A stretch of DNA of 64,000 nucleotides from Pseudomonas sp. MTM4. Lineage in GTDB: Bacteria; Pseudomonadota; Gammaproteobacteria; Pseudomonadales; Pseudomonadaceae. The notes beneath the pieces were generated by a model. The model saw only the letters and a program-made list of their open reading frames with translations. It was not told where the DNA came from and searched no databases. A program made the translations under genes and the position numbers. Of this stretch, positions 28,484 to 38,488 are shown piece after piece. The stretch is taken from NCBI RefSeq assembly GCF_019355055.1, contig NZ_CP048411.1:4077001-4141000 (forward strand), read 5' to 3'. Numbering within the stretch: position 1 is the first letter of the stretch; every line of letters begins with the position of its first letter.

Positions 28484-29944
28484 TCAATTGGCAGCTATGC
28501 CCGTTGCGCTGCAGACCTGGTTGCGTCCGCCATTTTTCGCCCGATACAAGGCCCGATCGGCGGCGCCCAGCAGAGACTCCAGGTTACCGCCCGCTGATAG
28601 TTGGGCCGCGCCTATGCTGACCGTCACTCGTAATGGCGTGCCTTCGAAATCGAATGTCGCAGCCTCGGTGGCTGCACGGATTTTCTCCGCTAGCGCCAGC
28701 GCGGTGGCCAGATCGGTGTCCTTGAACATGATCACGAACTCCTCGCCACCCCAGCGCGATATCAAGTCGCTCTGGCGTATTTGTCGGGCCAGTAGCCTGG
28801 CGAAGCTGCGCAACAGAAAGTCGCCCCCGAGGTGGCCGTAGGTATCGTTGAACGTCTTGAAGTGGTCGAGATCCAGGATCAGTACGCAAAGGTCGCTACG
28901 CTGGCGTTTTGCTTCGAGCATCGCCTGCTCGGCGACCAGGCCGAAGCCGCGCCGGTTGAGCAACTCGGTCAGCGCATCGTGGATGGCCATGGCTTCGATA
29001 CGTTGCAAATAGCGGCGGCTGATCGAACCGACCAGCCCAAGCACTATCAGCATGACGCTGAACCCGATCAGCAGATTGATCCAAAGGGTGCGCTGTACCG
29101 GCGCCATGACGTTGCTTTCGCGCTTGTCCACCATCAGATACCACTTCAACTCGGGGATGTATCGGATGTTGATGAAATGCTGCTCGCCATCGCTTCGGTA
29201 AAGGAACGAACCGGTCCGCAGCTCGGGTAACTGCTGCTTGAGGTCGGCCAGTGCGGGGATATCGCTCAGATGAGCACCGCGCGGAATCTCTTCCGACCCA
29301 GCTTCGCTACCGGTTACGACGACGTTCTGCTGGCTGTCGACGAAGTAAATGGTGCGCTGATAGCGCCGTTGATAGGTATCCATCAGATGACGCATGCGAT
29401 CCAGACTCATACCGACCCCGGCCACACCGAGGAACGAGCCATCACTTGCTGTCATTCGATAGTTGAGAAACAGGGTCAGACGCCGGATGTCCACGACAAC
29501 TTCCCAAGGCGTCCCCGCACCTTCGAAACGGTAGAACCAGTGGTGCGCCGGCTCATCGGGCCGCATGGGCTGGTGTGCATCATCGGTGTAGTAGATCTGC
29601 GAGCGATCAGAGGCGAAGAAGGCGTTTGACGTGTCGTAACGCTTCTTGATGGCTTGAAGGTAGCGAGTGATCAGCTTCGTGTTGCGCTCACCCTGATCCA
29701 CCCAGTCGAGCAGCAACGGATCTTCGGCCATGGCGGAGGCGACCTGGACCAGCTTGACCAGATCCTTTTGCAGTTCCAGGGAGATCACGTCTGCCGTCAA
29801 GGGAAGCTCGGTGCCGATGATGCTGTGGCGGATGGTGTCGCGCGACGCGAAGTAATTGGCGATGGTCGCGATCAAGAAGCCTAGCCCGATGATGAAGGCA
29901 AGCAGCGTCAACAGCGTGGTCTGCTTCAGATTCGGTTGATACAT
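28484..29944 (-). CDS. Diguanylate cyclase with periplasmic Cache domain
   Basis: The 486-residue inner-membrane protein has TM1 (about 9-31), a double-Cache-like periplasmic domain (HHWFYRFEG, LTLFLNYRMTASDGSFLGVAGVGMSLDRM), TM2 (~286-308) and a GGDEF domain with the active GGEEF motif. RQSD lies five residues before GGEEF, a complete allosteric inhibition site. It should make c-di-GMP in response to a small external ligand. It is divergent from a chemoreceptor with the same type of sensor. Confidence 0.92.
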   Translation of the reverse strand: MYQPNLKQTTLLTLLAFIIGLGFLIATIANYFASRDTIRHSIIGTELPLTADVISLELQKDLVKLVQVASAMAEDPLLLDWVDQGERNTKLITRYLQAIKKRYDTSNAFFASDRSQIYYTDDAHQPMRPDEPAHHWFYRFEGAGTPWEVVVDIRRLTLFLNYRMTASDGSFLGVAGVGMSLDRMRHLMDTYQRRYQRTIYFVDSQQNVVVTGSEAGSEEIPRGAHLSDIPALADLKQQLPELRTGSFLYRSDGEQHFINIRYIPELKWYLMVDKRESNVMAPVQRTLWINLLIGFSVMLIVLGLVGSISRRYLQRIEAMAIHDALTELLNRRGFGLVAEQAMLEAKRQRSDLCVLILDLDHFKTFNDTYGHLGGDFLLRSFARLLARQIRQSDLISRWGGEEFVIMFKDTDLATALALAEKIRAATEAATFDFEGTPLRVTVSIGAAQLSAGGNLESLLGAADRALYRAKNGGRNQVCSATGIAAN

Positions 29945-30020
29945 CCATTCCCCTTGTAGCCCGACTAATGCTGGCGAGGCGCTTTGCCTGAGCGCGATTG
30001 CCGAGCCGCCGGACGGTATC

Positions 30021-30047
30021 TAAAGGCATCGGAAACCTGGCCGATAG
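30021..30047 (+). promoter_or_regulatory. FliA (sigma28) promoter of the second chemoreceptor gene
   Basis: TAAAGGCA (30021-30028), 11 bases, GCCGATAG (30040-30047), against TAAAGTTT-N11-GCCGATAA. It lies 86 bases before the ATG. Confidence 0.8.
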
Positions 30048-30132
30048 CCATTTAAGCTCTAGAAGCTAATATTTCGTATACATTTCAGCAATGAAGTGTG
30101 TACGTTAAGAAAAAACAAAGCGAGATACCTCC

Positions 30133-32064
30133 ATGCCTTTCATGCGACGCAGTATTCAGTGGCAGTTGATCGTGAGTATGGGGGCGGCCCTGCTCACAAG
30201 TATTCTGATCGTCATCGCCGTTTATTCCTCGGCGGTCAATCGCCTGGCGGAACGCTATCTGATCGGAGAAGCGCTGCCAGCCAATGTCACAGCGATCCGT
30301 AACGATATCCAACGCACCCTGGCTGAGCCGATCACCGCGACGAGCGGCATTGCCGGCAACATCTTCGTGCAAGAGTGGATGCGCGATGGCGAGAGCGCGG
30401 ACCAGGCGGCCGCGATCAGCCGCTACCTCGACGGTGTGAAGATGCAGCAGAACGCGCTGACGACCTCTGTCGTGGTGCTGGAGAGCGGCAACTACTACTC
30501 CGAGACGGGCCTGTCACGTACGCTCAACCGCAGTGCTGCTGCCGACAGCTGGTTCTACAGCCTGATCGACGGCAACATCGAACAGCGCATCGAGATCGAC
30601 ATCGACAAGGCCTCGCGCCAGCCAACGCTGTTCATCAATCAACGCATCAGTTCCGGTGGAAAGATCCTAGGCGTGGCGGGGCTTGGATACAGCCTGAAAA
30701 GCATGTCCGAGCTGATCAGCAATTTCCGTTTCGGCGAGCGTGGGAATGTCTATCTGGTCGGCAGCGATGGCCGGGTCAAGGTCCATCCGGCTACCGAGCA
30801 CAATGATCGTACCGAGCTTCGCACCTTGACCGGCGCGCAAGCGGCCCAGGAACTGCTTGCCGGCGCCAACAAGGCGATACGTTTCGAGCGTGACGGCGAG
30901 GTCATCCTTGCAGTGGCCCAACCGATCGAAGGCCTGGGCTGGTTACTGGTAAGCGAGGTTCCCGAGGCGGAGATCTTCGGTGAAGCGCGACGTACGCTGT
31001 GGACCATCAGCCTGATCGCCGCCTGTATCGCGCTGTTCTTCCTGGGGCTGGTGGTACTGCTGGCACGCGGGCTGGTCCGGCCTATTCGCCAGGTGACCTC
31101 GGCGCTGGTGGAAATCGGTGGCGGTGGTGGCGACCTGACCCGTCGGCTTGACGAGAGCCGTGCCGATGAGCTGGGTGACCTGGCGCGTGGCTTCAACCGT
31201 TTCATTGGCAGCCTGCGCGGTCTTATCGGCGACGTGCTGAGTACCAGCCAGCAGTTGCGTACCGCGGTGGGACAGGTGGCGGAAGTGGTCGACAACACCG
31301 CAACTCGTGCCGAGCGCCAGAACGAGATGACCGACATGGTCGCCACGGCCGTCAACGAAATGGGTCTGACGGTGCAGGAGATCGCCCGCAACGCCAGCAG
31401 CGCCGCGCATGCGTCCCAAGGTGCGCGTGATGAGGCGCTGCAGGCGGGCAAGGTGGTTGGAGAGTCCATCGCGCACATCGAGAAGATGTCCGGTGAGATT
31501 GGTCATGCCGCTGAATCGGTCACCGATCTGGCTCAGCAGGTGGCGTCCATCGATAAGGTGCTGGCCGTGATCCGCAGCATCTCGGAACAGACCAACCTGC
31601 TGGCGCTTAATGCCGCCATCGAAGCGGCACGTGCCGGAGAAATGGGACGTGGCTTCGCGGTCGTCGCCGATGAGGTGCGCACCCTGGCCAGTCGCACCCA
31701 GGCATCGACAGATGAAATTCAGCAGATGATTCAAGGCCTCAAGAGCGGTGCGGATAACGCGGTCAGCTCGATGCATGCCGGACAGGCTGCCACCGGTACC
31801 GGTGTGCAAGCCAGCCAGCTCACCGGCCAGTCATTGAACGCCATCACCGAGCAGGTCGAAGCGATCAGCGACATGAACGCTCAGGTGGCTGCGGCGACCG
31901 AAGAGCAGAGCAGCGTGACCGAAGAAATCACTCGCAACGTCCAGGGTATCGCCGACCTCGCCCAAGCGACCGCCAGCGATGTGCAGGGTTGCCGCGAGGA
32001 CTGTCATGCGCTGAGTCGCCTGGCGGACGATCTAAGCCGGCAGATGGGCAGTTTCAAGCTGTGA
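30133..32064 (+). CDS. Methyl-accepting chemotaxis protein with dCache sensor
   Basis: The 643-residue chemoreceptor has TM1 (about 9-31), a large periplasmic dCache domain ([47 protein letters not shown]), TM2 (~290-312), HAMP ([24 protein letters not shown]) and a signalling hairpin with [36 protein letters not shown]. Cache domains often bind amino acids, organic acids or purines; the ligand here is unknown. ATG 30133 or the Met three codons later are both possible starts. Confidence 0.93.
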   Translation: MPFMRRSIQWQLIVSMGAALLTSILIVIAVYSSAVNRLAERYLIGEALPANVTAIRNDIQRTLAEPITATSGIAGNIFVQEWMRDGESADQAAAISRYLDGVKMQQNALTTSVVVLESGNYYSETGLSRTLNRSAAADSWFYSLIDGNIEQRIEIDIDKASRQPTLFINQRISSGGKILGVAGLGYSLKSMSELISNFRFGERGNVYLVGSDGRVKVHPATEHNDRTELRTLTGAQAAQELLAGANKAIRFERDGEVILAVAQPIEGLGWLLVSEVPEAEIFGEARRTLWTISLIAACIALFFLGLVVLLARGLVRPIRQVTSALVEIGGGGGDLTRRLDESRADELGDLARGFNRFIGSLRGLIGDVLSTSQQLRTAVGQVAEVVDNTATRAERQNEMTDMVATAVNEMGLTVQEIARNASSAAHASQGARDEALQAGKVVGESIAHIEKMSGEIGHAAESVTDLAQQVASIDKVLAVIRSISEQTNLLALNAAIEAARAGEMGRGFAVVADEVRTLASRTQASTDEIQQMIQGLKSGADNAVSSMHAGQAATGTGVQASQLTGQSLNAITEQVEAISDMNAQVAAATEEQSSVTEEITRNVQGIADLAQATASDVQGCREDCHALSRLADDLSRQMGSFKL

Positions 32065-32069
32065 TGAGC

Positions 32070-32099
32070 GAAGGGCGCCGGGGAGAACTGGCGCCCTTC
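32070..32099 (+). terminator. Hairpin after the chemoreceptor gene
   Basis: GAAGGGCGCC and GGCGCCCTTC enclose a 10-base loop, followed by a weak ATTT. Confidence 0.6.
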
Positions 32100-32146
32100 A
32101 TTTACAGGATGAGTATGTCCGGCAAATGAATCGTGCAGAAACAAAA

Positions 32147-32171
32147 AAGGCAGCCATCGGCTGCCTTCTTT
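32147..32171. terminator. Terminator of the Tsx-like gene (possibly bidirectional)
   Basis: AAGGCAGCC-ATC-GGCTGCCTT, with A6 before it and TCTTT after it. It follows the stop codon of the minus-strand channel gene. Confidence 0.75.
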
Positions 32172-32194
32172 GTATTCATCAACCTAACCTATCG

Positions 32195-33010
32195 TCAGAA
32201 GTGCGCTTTCACCAGCAGGCTGAAGGTGTTCTGGTCGGTTGGGCCAACGAAATTCTCACTAACGAACCCGCCGTCCTCGATGCCATATTTGTTGGACCAG
32301 TAGTCGTACTCGATACCCACGTAGAGCTTGCCGGGCTCGCCGTCGAGCGCCTTGCCCAAGTCATATTTGATCTGCGGGTTGATGTGTAGGTTTTTCGAGA
32401 TGAAATCGCCGCGGCTCTCGGAGCCGGCATCGTTGACTACCCAGTCGATATAACCATCAAACAGTATGTCGGACTTGCCTACCGGGAACGTCATGGCCCA
32501 AGTCGGGGTGACCTGCCATTGGCCGGACGGTTTGCCTGTGGTGCCGTCGGGCTTGCGGTAGTAGACGTTGATCGCCAGACGATCGAAGCCTGGCACATCC
32601 AGGTCGACGGCCGGGCCAAGCAAGTAGTTCTGGTTCGGGACCCCGTCGGTGCTCTCGCCGCGCTCGTAAGTGGCTGCCAGGAGCACATCCTTGATCGGGC
32701 CGAAGGACATTTCCTGACCCGTGATCTTGCCCAATGACAGGCGCGGGGCAAACTCGCCGTAGTAGGTATGCCCATCACTGCCGCTGACGCCGTTGTACCA
32801 GATGTTATCGACGAACAAGAACATGTCGCCCCAACTCCAGCCGCTGGCATGTTCGAACGTGATCGTCTGCTGGATATCTGGGTTGATCTTGAAATCCTTG
32901 CCGTACAGGTACGTCAGGCTGTTGTTCTGCCAATGCATCTCGGCGAAGGCCGGAGCGGCAAGCAGACTGCCAGCCAGCGCCAGCGAAAGAGGAGCGAGTT
33001 TGAAGTTCAT
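32195..33010 (-). CDS. Tsx-like nucleoside-specific outer-membrane channel
   Basis: The 271-residue protein has a signal peptide (cleaved after PAFA, residue 23) and a beta-barrel: HWQNNSLTYLYGKDF, WSWGDMFLFVDNIWYNG, FAPRLSLGKITGQEMSFGPIKDVLLAATYERG, and a terminal LVKAHF with C-terminal Phe. These are the marks of Tsx-family channels, which pass nucleosides across the outer membrane. It opens the purine island, next to NCS2 permease genes. Confidence 0.88.
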   Translation of the reverse strand: MNFKLAPLSLALAGSLLAAPAFAEMHWQNNSLTYLYGKDFKINPDIQQTITFEHASGWSWGDMFLFVDNIWYNGVSGSDGHTYYGEFAPRLSLGKITGQEMSFGPIKDVLLAATYERGESTDGVPNQNYLLGPAVDLDVPGFDRLAINVYYRKPDGTTGKPSGQWQVTPTWAMTFPVGKSDILFDGYIDWVVNDAGSESRGDFISKNLHINPQIKYDLGKALDGEPGKLYVGIEYDYWSNKYGIEDGGFVSENFVGPTDQNTFSLLVKAHF

Positions 33011-33085
33011 GCGGAGTGCCCTTTGGTTTTGTTGTTGTGAATGCAGTGCTGCCAGGGCACCGTTGTGCCCTGGCGCAAGGGCTGA

Positions 33086-34585
33086 TCAGCCCGTTGGTGT
33101 CAGGTGCGCTGAGGGATCGTTACTGGTCGCCTTCGGTGCAACCTTCGAATAATCCGGGATATTGACCGCCAGGGTATTGGTGCCGACCGAATCCTCGATC
33201 AGGTTGTCGGGGTCATAGTCGTCCAGTTCCTCCGGTTCGCGAGGCAGGATGAAATTGAGCAGGATTGCGCTGAAGGCGCCAATGGTGATCGGCGAGCCGA
33301 AGATGTTCTTCAATACCTCGGGCAGATTGTTCAGCACATCTGGTACCGCAGCCACGCCCAGCCCGAGACCCAATGAGATGGCGACGATGAGCATGTTGCG
33401 GCGGTTCAGGCCTGCTTCGGCGAGGATCTTGATCCCGGCGATCGCGACCGTGCCGAACATGATCAGCGTGGCACCGCCGAGGACCGGTTTGGGCATCAAC
33501 TGCAGTACGCCGCCCACTGCCGGGAACAGCGCCAGCAGAATCAAGATGCCAGCGATATACAGCCCGACATGGCGGCTGGCGACGCCGGTCAGTTGGATCA
33601 CACCGTTGTTCTGGCTGAAAGTCGTCATCGGCAGGCTGTTGAAGGTTGCCGCCAGCAGCGAACTGCAGCCGTCGCCCAGGATGCCACCCTTGATGCGCTT
33701 CATGTAAAGGGGACCCTTGACCGGCTGGCGCGAAATCATCGAGTTGGCTGTCAGGTCACCCGCAGTTTCCAGAGGTGTGATCAGGAAAATCACTGCGATC
33801 GGAATGAAGGCCATCCAGTCGAAGGCGAAGCCGAACTTGAACGGCTGCGGCACGCTAACCGCCGGGAGCGCCGCGAGACTTGAAAAATCCACCATGCCCA
33901 TCATCCAGGCGGCAAAGTAGCCTACCGCCAAGGCGACGATCACTGCCGACAGCCGCAGCAGTGGCATACCGAAGCGGTTGAGCAGAATGATAGTGCCAAG
34001 CACTAGCCCAGCCAGCGCCAGGTTGTGCAGCTCGCCTGGGTTTTCAACCCCGTAGCCGCCGGCAATATCCGTCATCGAAACCTTGATCAGCGACAGGCCC
34101 ATCAGACAGATGATGGTGCCGGTAACCACCGGCGTGATGATCCTGCGTAGTCGATGGATGCACTGACTTACCCCGATCTCCACGAAGGCGGCGCAGAAAC
34201 CGACACCGAACAGCGTGGCCAGGATTTCTTCGGGGCTGCCGCCGCGACCTTTGACAATGAAGCCTGCCGCCAGGATCACGCTGAGAAAGCCGAAACTGGT
34301 GCCCTGTAAGCAGAGCATGCCAGCGCCGACCGGGCCAACCCGTTTGGCCTGGATAAAGGTGCCGAGGCCGGACACGAACAGCGCCATGCTCACCAGATAG
34401 GGCACGTATTCGCCCAGACCAAGCACGCTGCCAATGATCAGGGTCGGAGTGATGACGCCAACGAAACTGGCCAGCACGTGCTGGATGGCGGCAAATGTGG
34501 CGGGAAGCGGACCCGGGCGATCCTCGAGTTGATAGATCAGGTCCTGGTTGGGAGCGTCACCGCTCCTGGATTCGGTTGCGGTCAT
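33086..34585 (-). CDS. NCS2 purine permease, xanthine (XanP/XanQ) type
   Basis: The 499-residue inner-membrane symporter has the NCS2 fold: LPATFAAIQHVLASFVGVITPTLIIG, the motif TPLETAGDLTANS (TM8 acidic residue) and NSLPMTTFSQNNGVIQLTGVASRHVG, close to the xanthine permeases XanP/XanQ. Proton-coupled uptake of xanthine is the likely activity. I chose ATG 34585 (MTATES), with AGG upstream, over a start five codons earlier. A TTGTGCACAA palindrome lies ~147 bases upstream. Confidence 0.88.
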   Translation of the reverse strand: MTATESRSGDAPNQDLIYQLEDRPGPLPATFAAIQHVLASFVGVITPTLIIGSVLGLGEYVPYLVSMALFVSGLGTFIQAKRVGPVGAGMLCLQGTSFGFLSVILAAGFIVKGRGGSPEEILATLFGVGFCAAFVEIGVSQCIHRLRRIITPVVTGTIICLMGLSLIKVSMTDIAGGYGVENPGELHNLALAGLVLGTIILLNRFGMPLLRLSAVIVALAVGYFAAWMMGMVDFSSLAALPAVSVPQPFKFGFAFDWMAFIPIAVIFLITPLETAGDLTANSMISRQPVKGPLYMKRIKGGILGDGCSSLLAATFNSLPMTTFSQNNGVIQLTGVASRHVGLYIAGILILLALFPAVGGVLQLMPKPVLGGATLIMFGTVAIAGIKILAEAGLNRRNMLIVAISLGLGLGVAAVPDVLNNLPEVLKNIFGSPITIGAFSAILLNFILPREPEELDDYDPDNLIEDSVGTNTLAVNIPDYSKVAPKATSNDPSAHLTPTG

Positions 34586-34731
34586 GGTCAAGCCTGCCAT
34601 TAGTTATTGTTCGGTCATGGGCTTTGGGGCTGCACGGACCCCGATCGCTGGTCGCCGAAAGTTGTTCCGGCGGTCAGGATGAGCTGACTATAGCAACCTG
34701 TGAACATGCGGTTAAACAATTAATTTCAATA

Positions 34732-34741
34732 TTGTGCACAA
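34732..34741. promoter_or_regulatory. TTGTGCACAA palindrome upstream of the xanthine-type permease
   Basis: It matches TTGTNNACAA found at four other promoters of the island; candidate site for the GntR regulator at 42904. It is the only notable signal in the 335-base gap 34586-34920 apart from a hairpin at 34886. Confidence 0.6.
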
Positions 34742-34885
34742 TTTCGACGAGCGCAAATAGAAGACGAGCGGCGCCCGATCGGGTGGGTAGTGCGGTTGGT
34801 TTAGCGCTGGCGTTAGTGTCCGGCAGGGTGGTGCAGTTTGGTGGCGAGCTTTCGTCGGCGGGGCGGAGGCAGCGGAGTCGGTTCG

Positions 34886-34907
34886 GCGCCGCGTTCCGTC
34901 GCGGCGC
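34886..34907. terminator. Hairpin past the urate-type permease gene
   Basis: GCGCCGCG and CGCGGCGC enclose a 6-base loop, 14 bases after the permease stop codon. There is no T run. Confidence 0.4.
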
Positions 34908-34920
34908 GCTCCGTCATGGA

Positions 34921-36270
34921 TCAGTGTTGAGCCGCACCGGTCAGCGCATTGCGCTCCGGCCCGCCGAGCACGTTGAACAGCAGGTTCAGCGTCACTGCGC
35001 TGATGGTGGCTACGGCGATTCCGCTGTGGGTGATGGGCTCCATCCAGTGCGGCAGGTGCGCGAAGAACTCGGGACGGACTACAGGCACCATGCCCAGACC
35101 GATGCTCACCGCGACCAGCAGCTGGTTGCGACGGTCACCGATATCGGCTTCCTGCAGAATCTTGATGCCCGTGGCTGCGACCATGCCGAACATGGCGATG
35201 CCGGCGCCGCCCAAGACCGCCGCAGGAATCGAGGCGACCATGAACGCGGCCTTTGGAAGCAGGCTAAGGCTGATCAGGAACAGTCCGGCAACGGCGGTCA
35301 CGTAGCGGCTGCGCACGCCGGTCATCTGCACCAGGCCGATGTTCTGCGCGAACGACGAATGCGTGAAGGTGTTCATGAAGCCGGCAAAGAAAGTCGCACC
35401 GGCATCGCACAGCAGGCCGCGGCGCAGCTGCCTGGGGTCGACTTCCTGTCCCGTGATCTTGCCCAGCGCGAGAAACATACCGGCCGACTCGACGAATATG
35501 ATCACCACCACCAGACACATCGAGAGGATCGGCGCGAGGAGGAATTGCGGTGCGCCGAAGTGATTCGGTGTGACCACCTGGAACGCCGGCGCCGAGTTGA
35601 TGCCCGACAGGTCGACCATTCCCAGGCTGGCCGCCAGCACGTAACCCAACGCCATGCCCACCAGTACCGAGACGTTGACCCAGAAGCCGCGCATGAATTG
35701 GTTGATCAGCAAAATCACAGTCAACACCGCAGCCGCCACGCCGAGATAGGGCAAGGCGCCGAACTGGCCGGTGGTGCTGCCGCCGCCGGCCCAGTTCACT
35801 GCTACGGGGAACAGCGATAGGCCGATGGCGGTAATCACCGTGCCGGTCACCAGCGGCGGAAAAAGACGGACGATCTTGGAGACGAAGGGTGCGATCAGCA
35901 GCCCGAAGAAGCCGGCGGCGATGGTCGCGCCGAAGATACCCGTCATGCCTACACCGGGCATGCCGGCCATGACAACCATGCTGCTGACCGCAGCGAAACT
36001 GGCGCCCATCATCACCGGCATGCGAATGCCGACCGGACCGATCCCCATGGATTGAACGATCGTGGCAATACCCGCCACCAGTAGATCGGCATTGATCAGG
36101 AAAGCGATTTCCTCGCGAGAAAGGCCGGCAGCCTGGCCGACGATCAGCGGTACGGCGACAGCCCCGCCATACATCAGCAATACGTGCTGAAAACTCACCA
36201 GCAGCATCTGCAACAAAGGCAACTGCTTTTCTGTAACGGGCGCGGTTTCCCGCTGGGTTACATCGTTCAT
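34921..36270 (-). CDS. uacT: NCS2 urate/xanthine permease (UacT type)
   Basis: The 449-residue symporter has LLVSFQHVLLMYGGAVAVPLIVG, the TM8 motif FVESAGMFLALGKITGQ and NTFTHSSFAQNIGLVQMTGVRSRYVT. The AQN-G-VQ-TGV-SRYV pattern is nearest E. coli UacT, a urate transporter. Its place right after puuD (urate oxidase) supports urate uptake. I used the ATG at 36270 (MNDVTQ) rather than one three codons upstream. The puuD terminator at 36399 separates the two, so it probably has its own promoter. Confidence 0.87.
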   Translation of the reverse strand: MNDVTQRETAPVTEKQLPLLQMLLVSFQHVLLMYGGAVAVPLIVGQAAGLSREEIAFLINADLLVAGIATIVQSMGIGPVGIRMPVMMGASFAAVSSMVVMAGMPGVGMTGIFGATIAAGFFGLLIAPFVSKIVRLFPPLVTGTVITAIGLSLFPVAVNWAGGGSTTGQFGALPYLGVAAAVLTVILLINQFMRGFWVNVSVLVGMALGYVLAASLGMVDLSGINSAPAFQVVTPNHFGAPQFLLAPILSMCLVVVIIFVESAGMFLALGKITGQEVDPRQLRRGLLCDAGATFFAGFMNTFTHSSFAQNIGLVQMTGVRSRYVTAVAGLFLISLSLLPKAAFMVASIPAAVLGGAGIAMFGMVAATGIKILQEADIGDRRNQLLVAVSIGLGMVPVVRPEFFAHLPHWMEPITHSGIAVATISAVTLNLLFNVLGGPERNALTGAAQH

Positions 36271-36398
36271 GCAAAACACCTCGGACGCTTTTGTTATTGG
36301 ATGTCGCGTGGCCCCGCTGAACGTGCGGGACTGATATTCGAGCTGTGATTCTGCTAGGGCAGAACCCTGTTACGGCTATTCATGAGGTAGTAATGGAT

Positions 36399-36426
36399 AA
36401 AAAAAAGCCGCGCTCGAAAGCGCGGC
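36399..36426 (-). terminator. Rho-independent terminator of puuD
   Basis: Read on the minus strand: GCCGCGCT-TTCG-AGCGCGGC followed by T8. It sits 13 bases after the puuD stop codon. Confidence 0.9.
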
Positions 36427-36438
36427 CTGCGGGCACGA

Positions 36439-37686
36439 TCAGTTGATCTGCGCGCCCTTGTCGATCCAGGCACCGAGCAAGTCGCGCTCTTCCTGAGTCA
36501 TGTTGGTCATGTTGCCCAGTGGCATGATCTGGCTGGCCACGGTCTGCGCATGAATCTTCGCGGCCTGCAGTTTGATCTGCTCAGGCGTGTCGAACATGAC
36601 CCCGGCGGGTGGCGCGCTGAATAGCGGGCTGCTCGGCTGGGCGGCATGGCACACGGTGCAGCGCTCGTTGATCACCTGCTTGACCTCGGCGAACTCGCTA
36701 TTGCCGGCTTCGGCGCTCGCGGTGCCGCTTTGCTGCGCGGACATGCTCGCTTGCTCCGGGGAGGTGGCGGCCAGGTTGGGTGCAGCGGGCTGGCGGTTCG
36801 GCGACAGCACGAAAGCCAGGCAGATCATGCCGACTGCGGCGGCGGGCAAGGCCCAGGCGAAGCGGTTGCTGTCGTGGCGGGTGTTGAAGTAGTGGCGTAC
36901 CAGTACCGACAACGCGCCGAGTGCGGCCAGGATCAACCAGTTGTACTGGCTGCCGTAGGTGCTCGGGAAGTGGTTGCTGATCATGATGAACAGCACCGGC
37001 AGGGTGAAGTAGTTATTGTGACGCGAGCGCAGCAGGCCCTTGGCCGGCAACAGCGGATCGGGTGTGCGGTTCTGCTCGATGGCGGCGACCAGTGCGCGCT
37101 GGGCCGGCATGATGATACGGAACACGTTGCCGACCATGATGGTGCCGATCAGTGCGCCGGTATGGATGTAGGCAGCGCGACCGCTGAAGATCTGCGAATA
37201 GCCCCAGCAAGCGGCGATCACCAGAACGAACAGGACCAGGCCGAGCAGCGCTGGCGTCTTGCCCAGTGGCGAGTCGCAGAGCAGGTCATAGATGAACCAG
37301 CCGACGATCAGCGAACCGAAGCCAATGGCGACCGCTGCAGCGGGAGAGAGGTCGCTGCCTGGCAGAACCAGATAAAGGCTGGGGTTGAGGTAATAGACCA
37401 CCATCAGCAGGGCGACGCCCGATAGCCAGGTGGTATAGGCCTCCCACTTGAACCAGTGCAGGTTCTCCGGCATTTGCGGCGGTGCGAGTTTGTATTTTTC
37501 CAGGTGGTAGATACCACCGCCGTGGATCGCCCAGAGATCGCCGGACAGGCCTTCTCGGGGGTTGGCACGGTTAAGGTTGTTTTCCAGCCAGACGAAGTAG
37601 AACGAGGCACCGATCCAGGCGATACCGACGATCATATGAATCCAGCGAATACTCAGGTTCAGCCATTCGGTCAGATGTGCTTCCAC
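36439..37686 (-). CDS. puuD: Membrane urate oxidase PuuD with cytochrome c tail
   Basis: The 415-residue inner-membrane protein has about eight TM segments in the N-terminal urate-oxidase domain (NLSIRWIHMIVGIAWIGASFYFVWLENNLN; YSQIFSGRAAYIHTGALIGTIMVGNVF) and a C-terminal cytochrome c domain with CTVCH at ~343-347. PuuD converts urate to 5-hydroxyisourate and passes electrons to the respiratory chain, making no H2O2. The GTG at 37686 has AGAGG eight bases upstream and gives MEAHLTEWLN; another GTG six codons earlier lacks this. Confidence 0.93.
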   Translation of the reverse strand: MEAHLTEWLNLSIRWIHMIVGIAWIGASFYFVWLENNLNRANPREGLSGDLWAIHGGGIYHLEKYKLAPPQMPENLHWFKWEAYTTWLSGVALLMVVYYLNPSLYLVLPGSDLSPAAAVAIGFGSLIVGWFIYDLLCDSPLGKTPALLGLVLFVLVIAACWGYSQIFSGRAAYIHTGALIGTIMVGNVFRIIMPAQRALVAAIEQNRTPDPLLPAKGLLRSRHNNYFTLPVLFIMISNHFPSTYGSQYNWLILAALGALSVLVRHYFNTRHDSNRFAWALPAAAVGMICLAFVLSPNRQPAAPNLAATSPEQASMSAQQSGTASAEAGNSEFAEVKQVINERCTVCHAAQPSSPLFSAPPAGVMFDTPEQIKLQAAKIHAQTVASQIMPLGNMTNMTQEERDLLGAWIDKGAQIN

Positions 37687-37827
37687 GATAATTACCTCTT
37701 GCACGGCTGGCGTACCAGCCGGTTGTTTCTTCTTATTCGACTCGTTGCAAGTGTTCCGCTTGTTCGGCGGCGCGTATGTCCGGCGTCGGTTGTGCGCGGC
37801 AACCGTGCCGGCGTGGCGCTTGGACGA

Positions 37828-38352
37828 TCAATCGGTCGCTTGCTCGGAGTCCCGGTGGGGGTCGAGGAGAACCAGCTCGTCCTCGGTGAAAAAATGCTCG
37901 TCGCAGTTGTTGCCAGAACCGCTGCGATCGACCACCAGGAATTCATCCCGCTTTTCGATCGTCAGCACCGGGTGGTGCCAGACGCCGCGGTGGTAATTGA
38001 CGCCTTGCCTGCCGTTGCTGCGGAAGGCGCGGACGTGTCCCGGTACAGGTGCATCGCCAAGTGGCGCGACCACGACCAGAAAGGGGTTGCCGAGCAGCGG
38101 AATGAACGCCTGGCTGCCCAGCGGATGTCGTTCGAGCATGCGAATGGCCAGCGGCATCTCCAACGCGTCGGCGGCGAAGATGCTGATGATGGCCTGGTCT
38201 TCCGGCTGCGCGGTCTCTACCGACGCCAGCTTGTGATAGCGGCGGGTGGAACCGTTGTTGATCATGAAGTAGTCGCTGCCTTCGGTTTCGATCACATCAC
38301 CGAAAGGGGCGAAGGCTTCCTTGGTCAACGGTTCGATCTTGAGTGTGCGCAT
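37828..38352 (-). CDS. allA: Ureidoglycolate lyase
   Basis: The 174-residue cupin-type enzyme begins MRTLKIEPLTKEAFAPFGDVIE and contains ERHPLGSQAFIPL, GVNYHRGVWHHPVLTI and a C-terminal acidic tail. AllA releases urea and glyoxylate from ureidoglycolate, the last step of allantoin breakdown. It is cotranscribed in direction with uraD-puuE but separated from uraD by a palindromic repeat. No allantoate-degrading enzyme gene is visible in this window. Confidence 0.93.
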   Translation of the reverse strand: MRTLKIEPLTKEAFAPFGDVIETEGSDYFMINNGSTRRYHKLASVETAQPEDQAIISIFAADALEMPLAIRMLERHPLGSQAFIPLLGNPFLVVVAPLGDAPVPGHVRAFRSNGRQGVNYHRGVWHHPVLTIEKRDEFLVVDRSGSGNNCDEHFFTEDELVLLDPHRDSEQATD

Positions 38353-38395
38353 GGCTGGTGCTCGTTGTTGAATTATGTATGGTCGGGGCCCTATC

Positions 38396-38479
38396 CGTAG
38401 GGTGGGTCGGGCGGCGCTCCGCTTCAGCCCACCGTAACAAGGCCGGCTGTATGCATGGTGGGCTGAAGCCCACCCTACG
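38396..38479. repeat. REP-like palindromic pair
   Basis: Two inverted copies of a GTAGGGTGGGCT(T/G)CAGCCCACC-type unit between uraD and allA. Related copies are at 41008, 43679 and 46170. Confidence 0.8.
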
Positions 38480-38488
38480 TCTGCCTGC

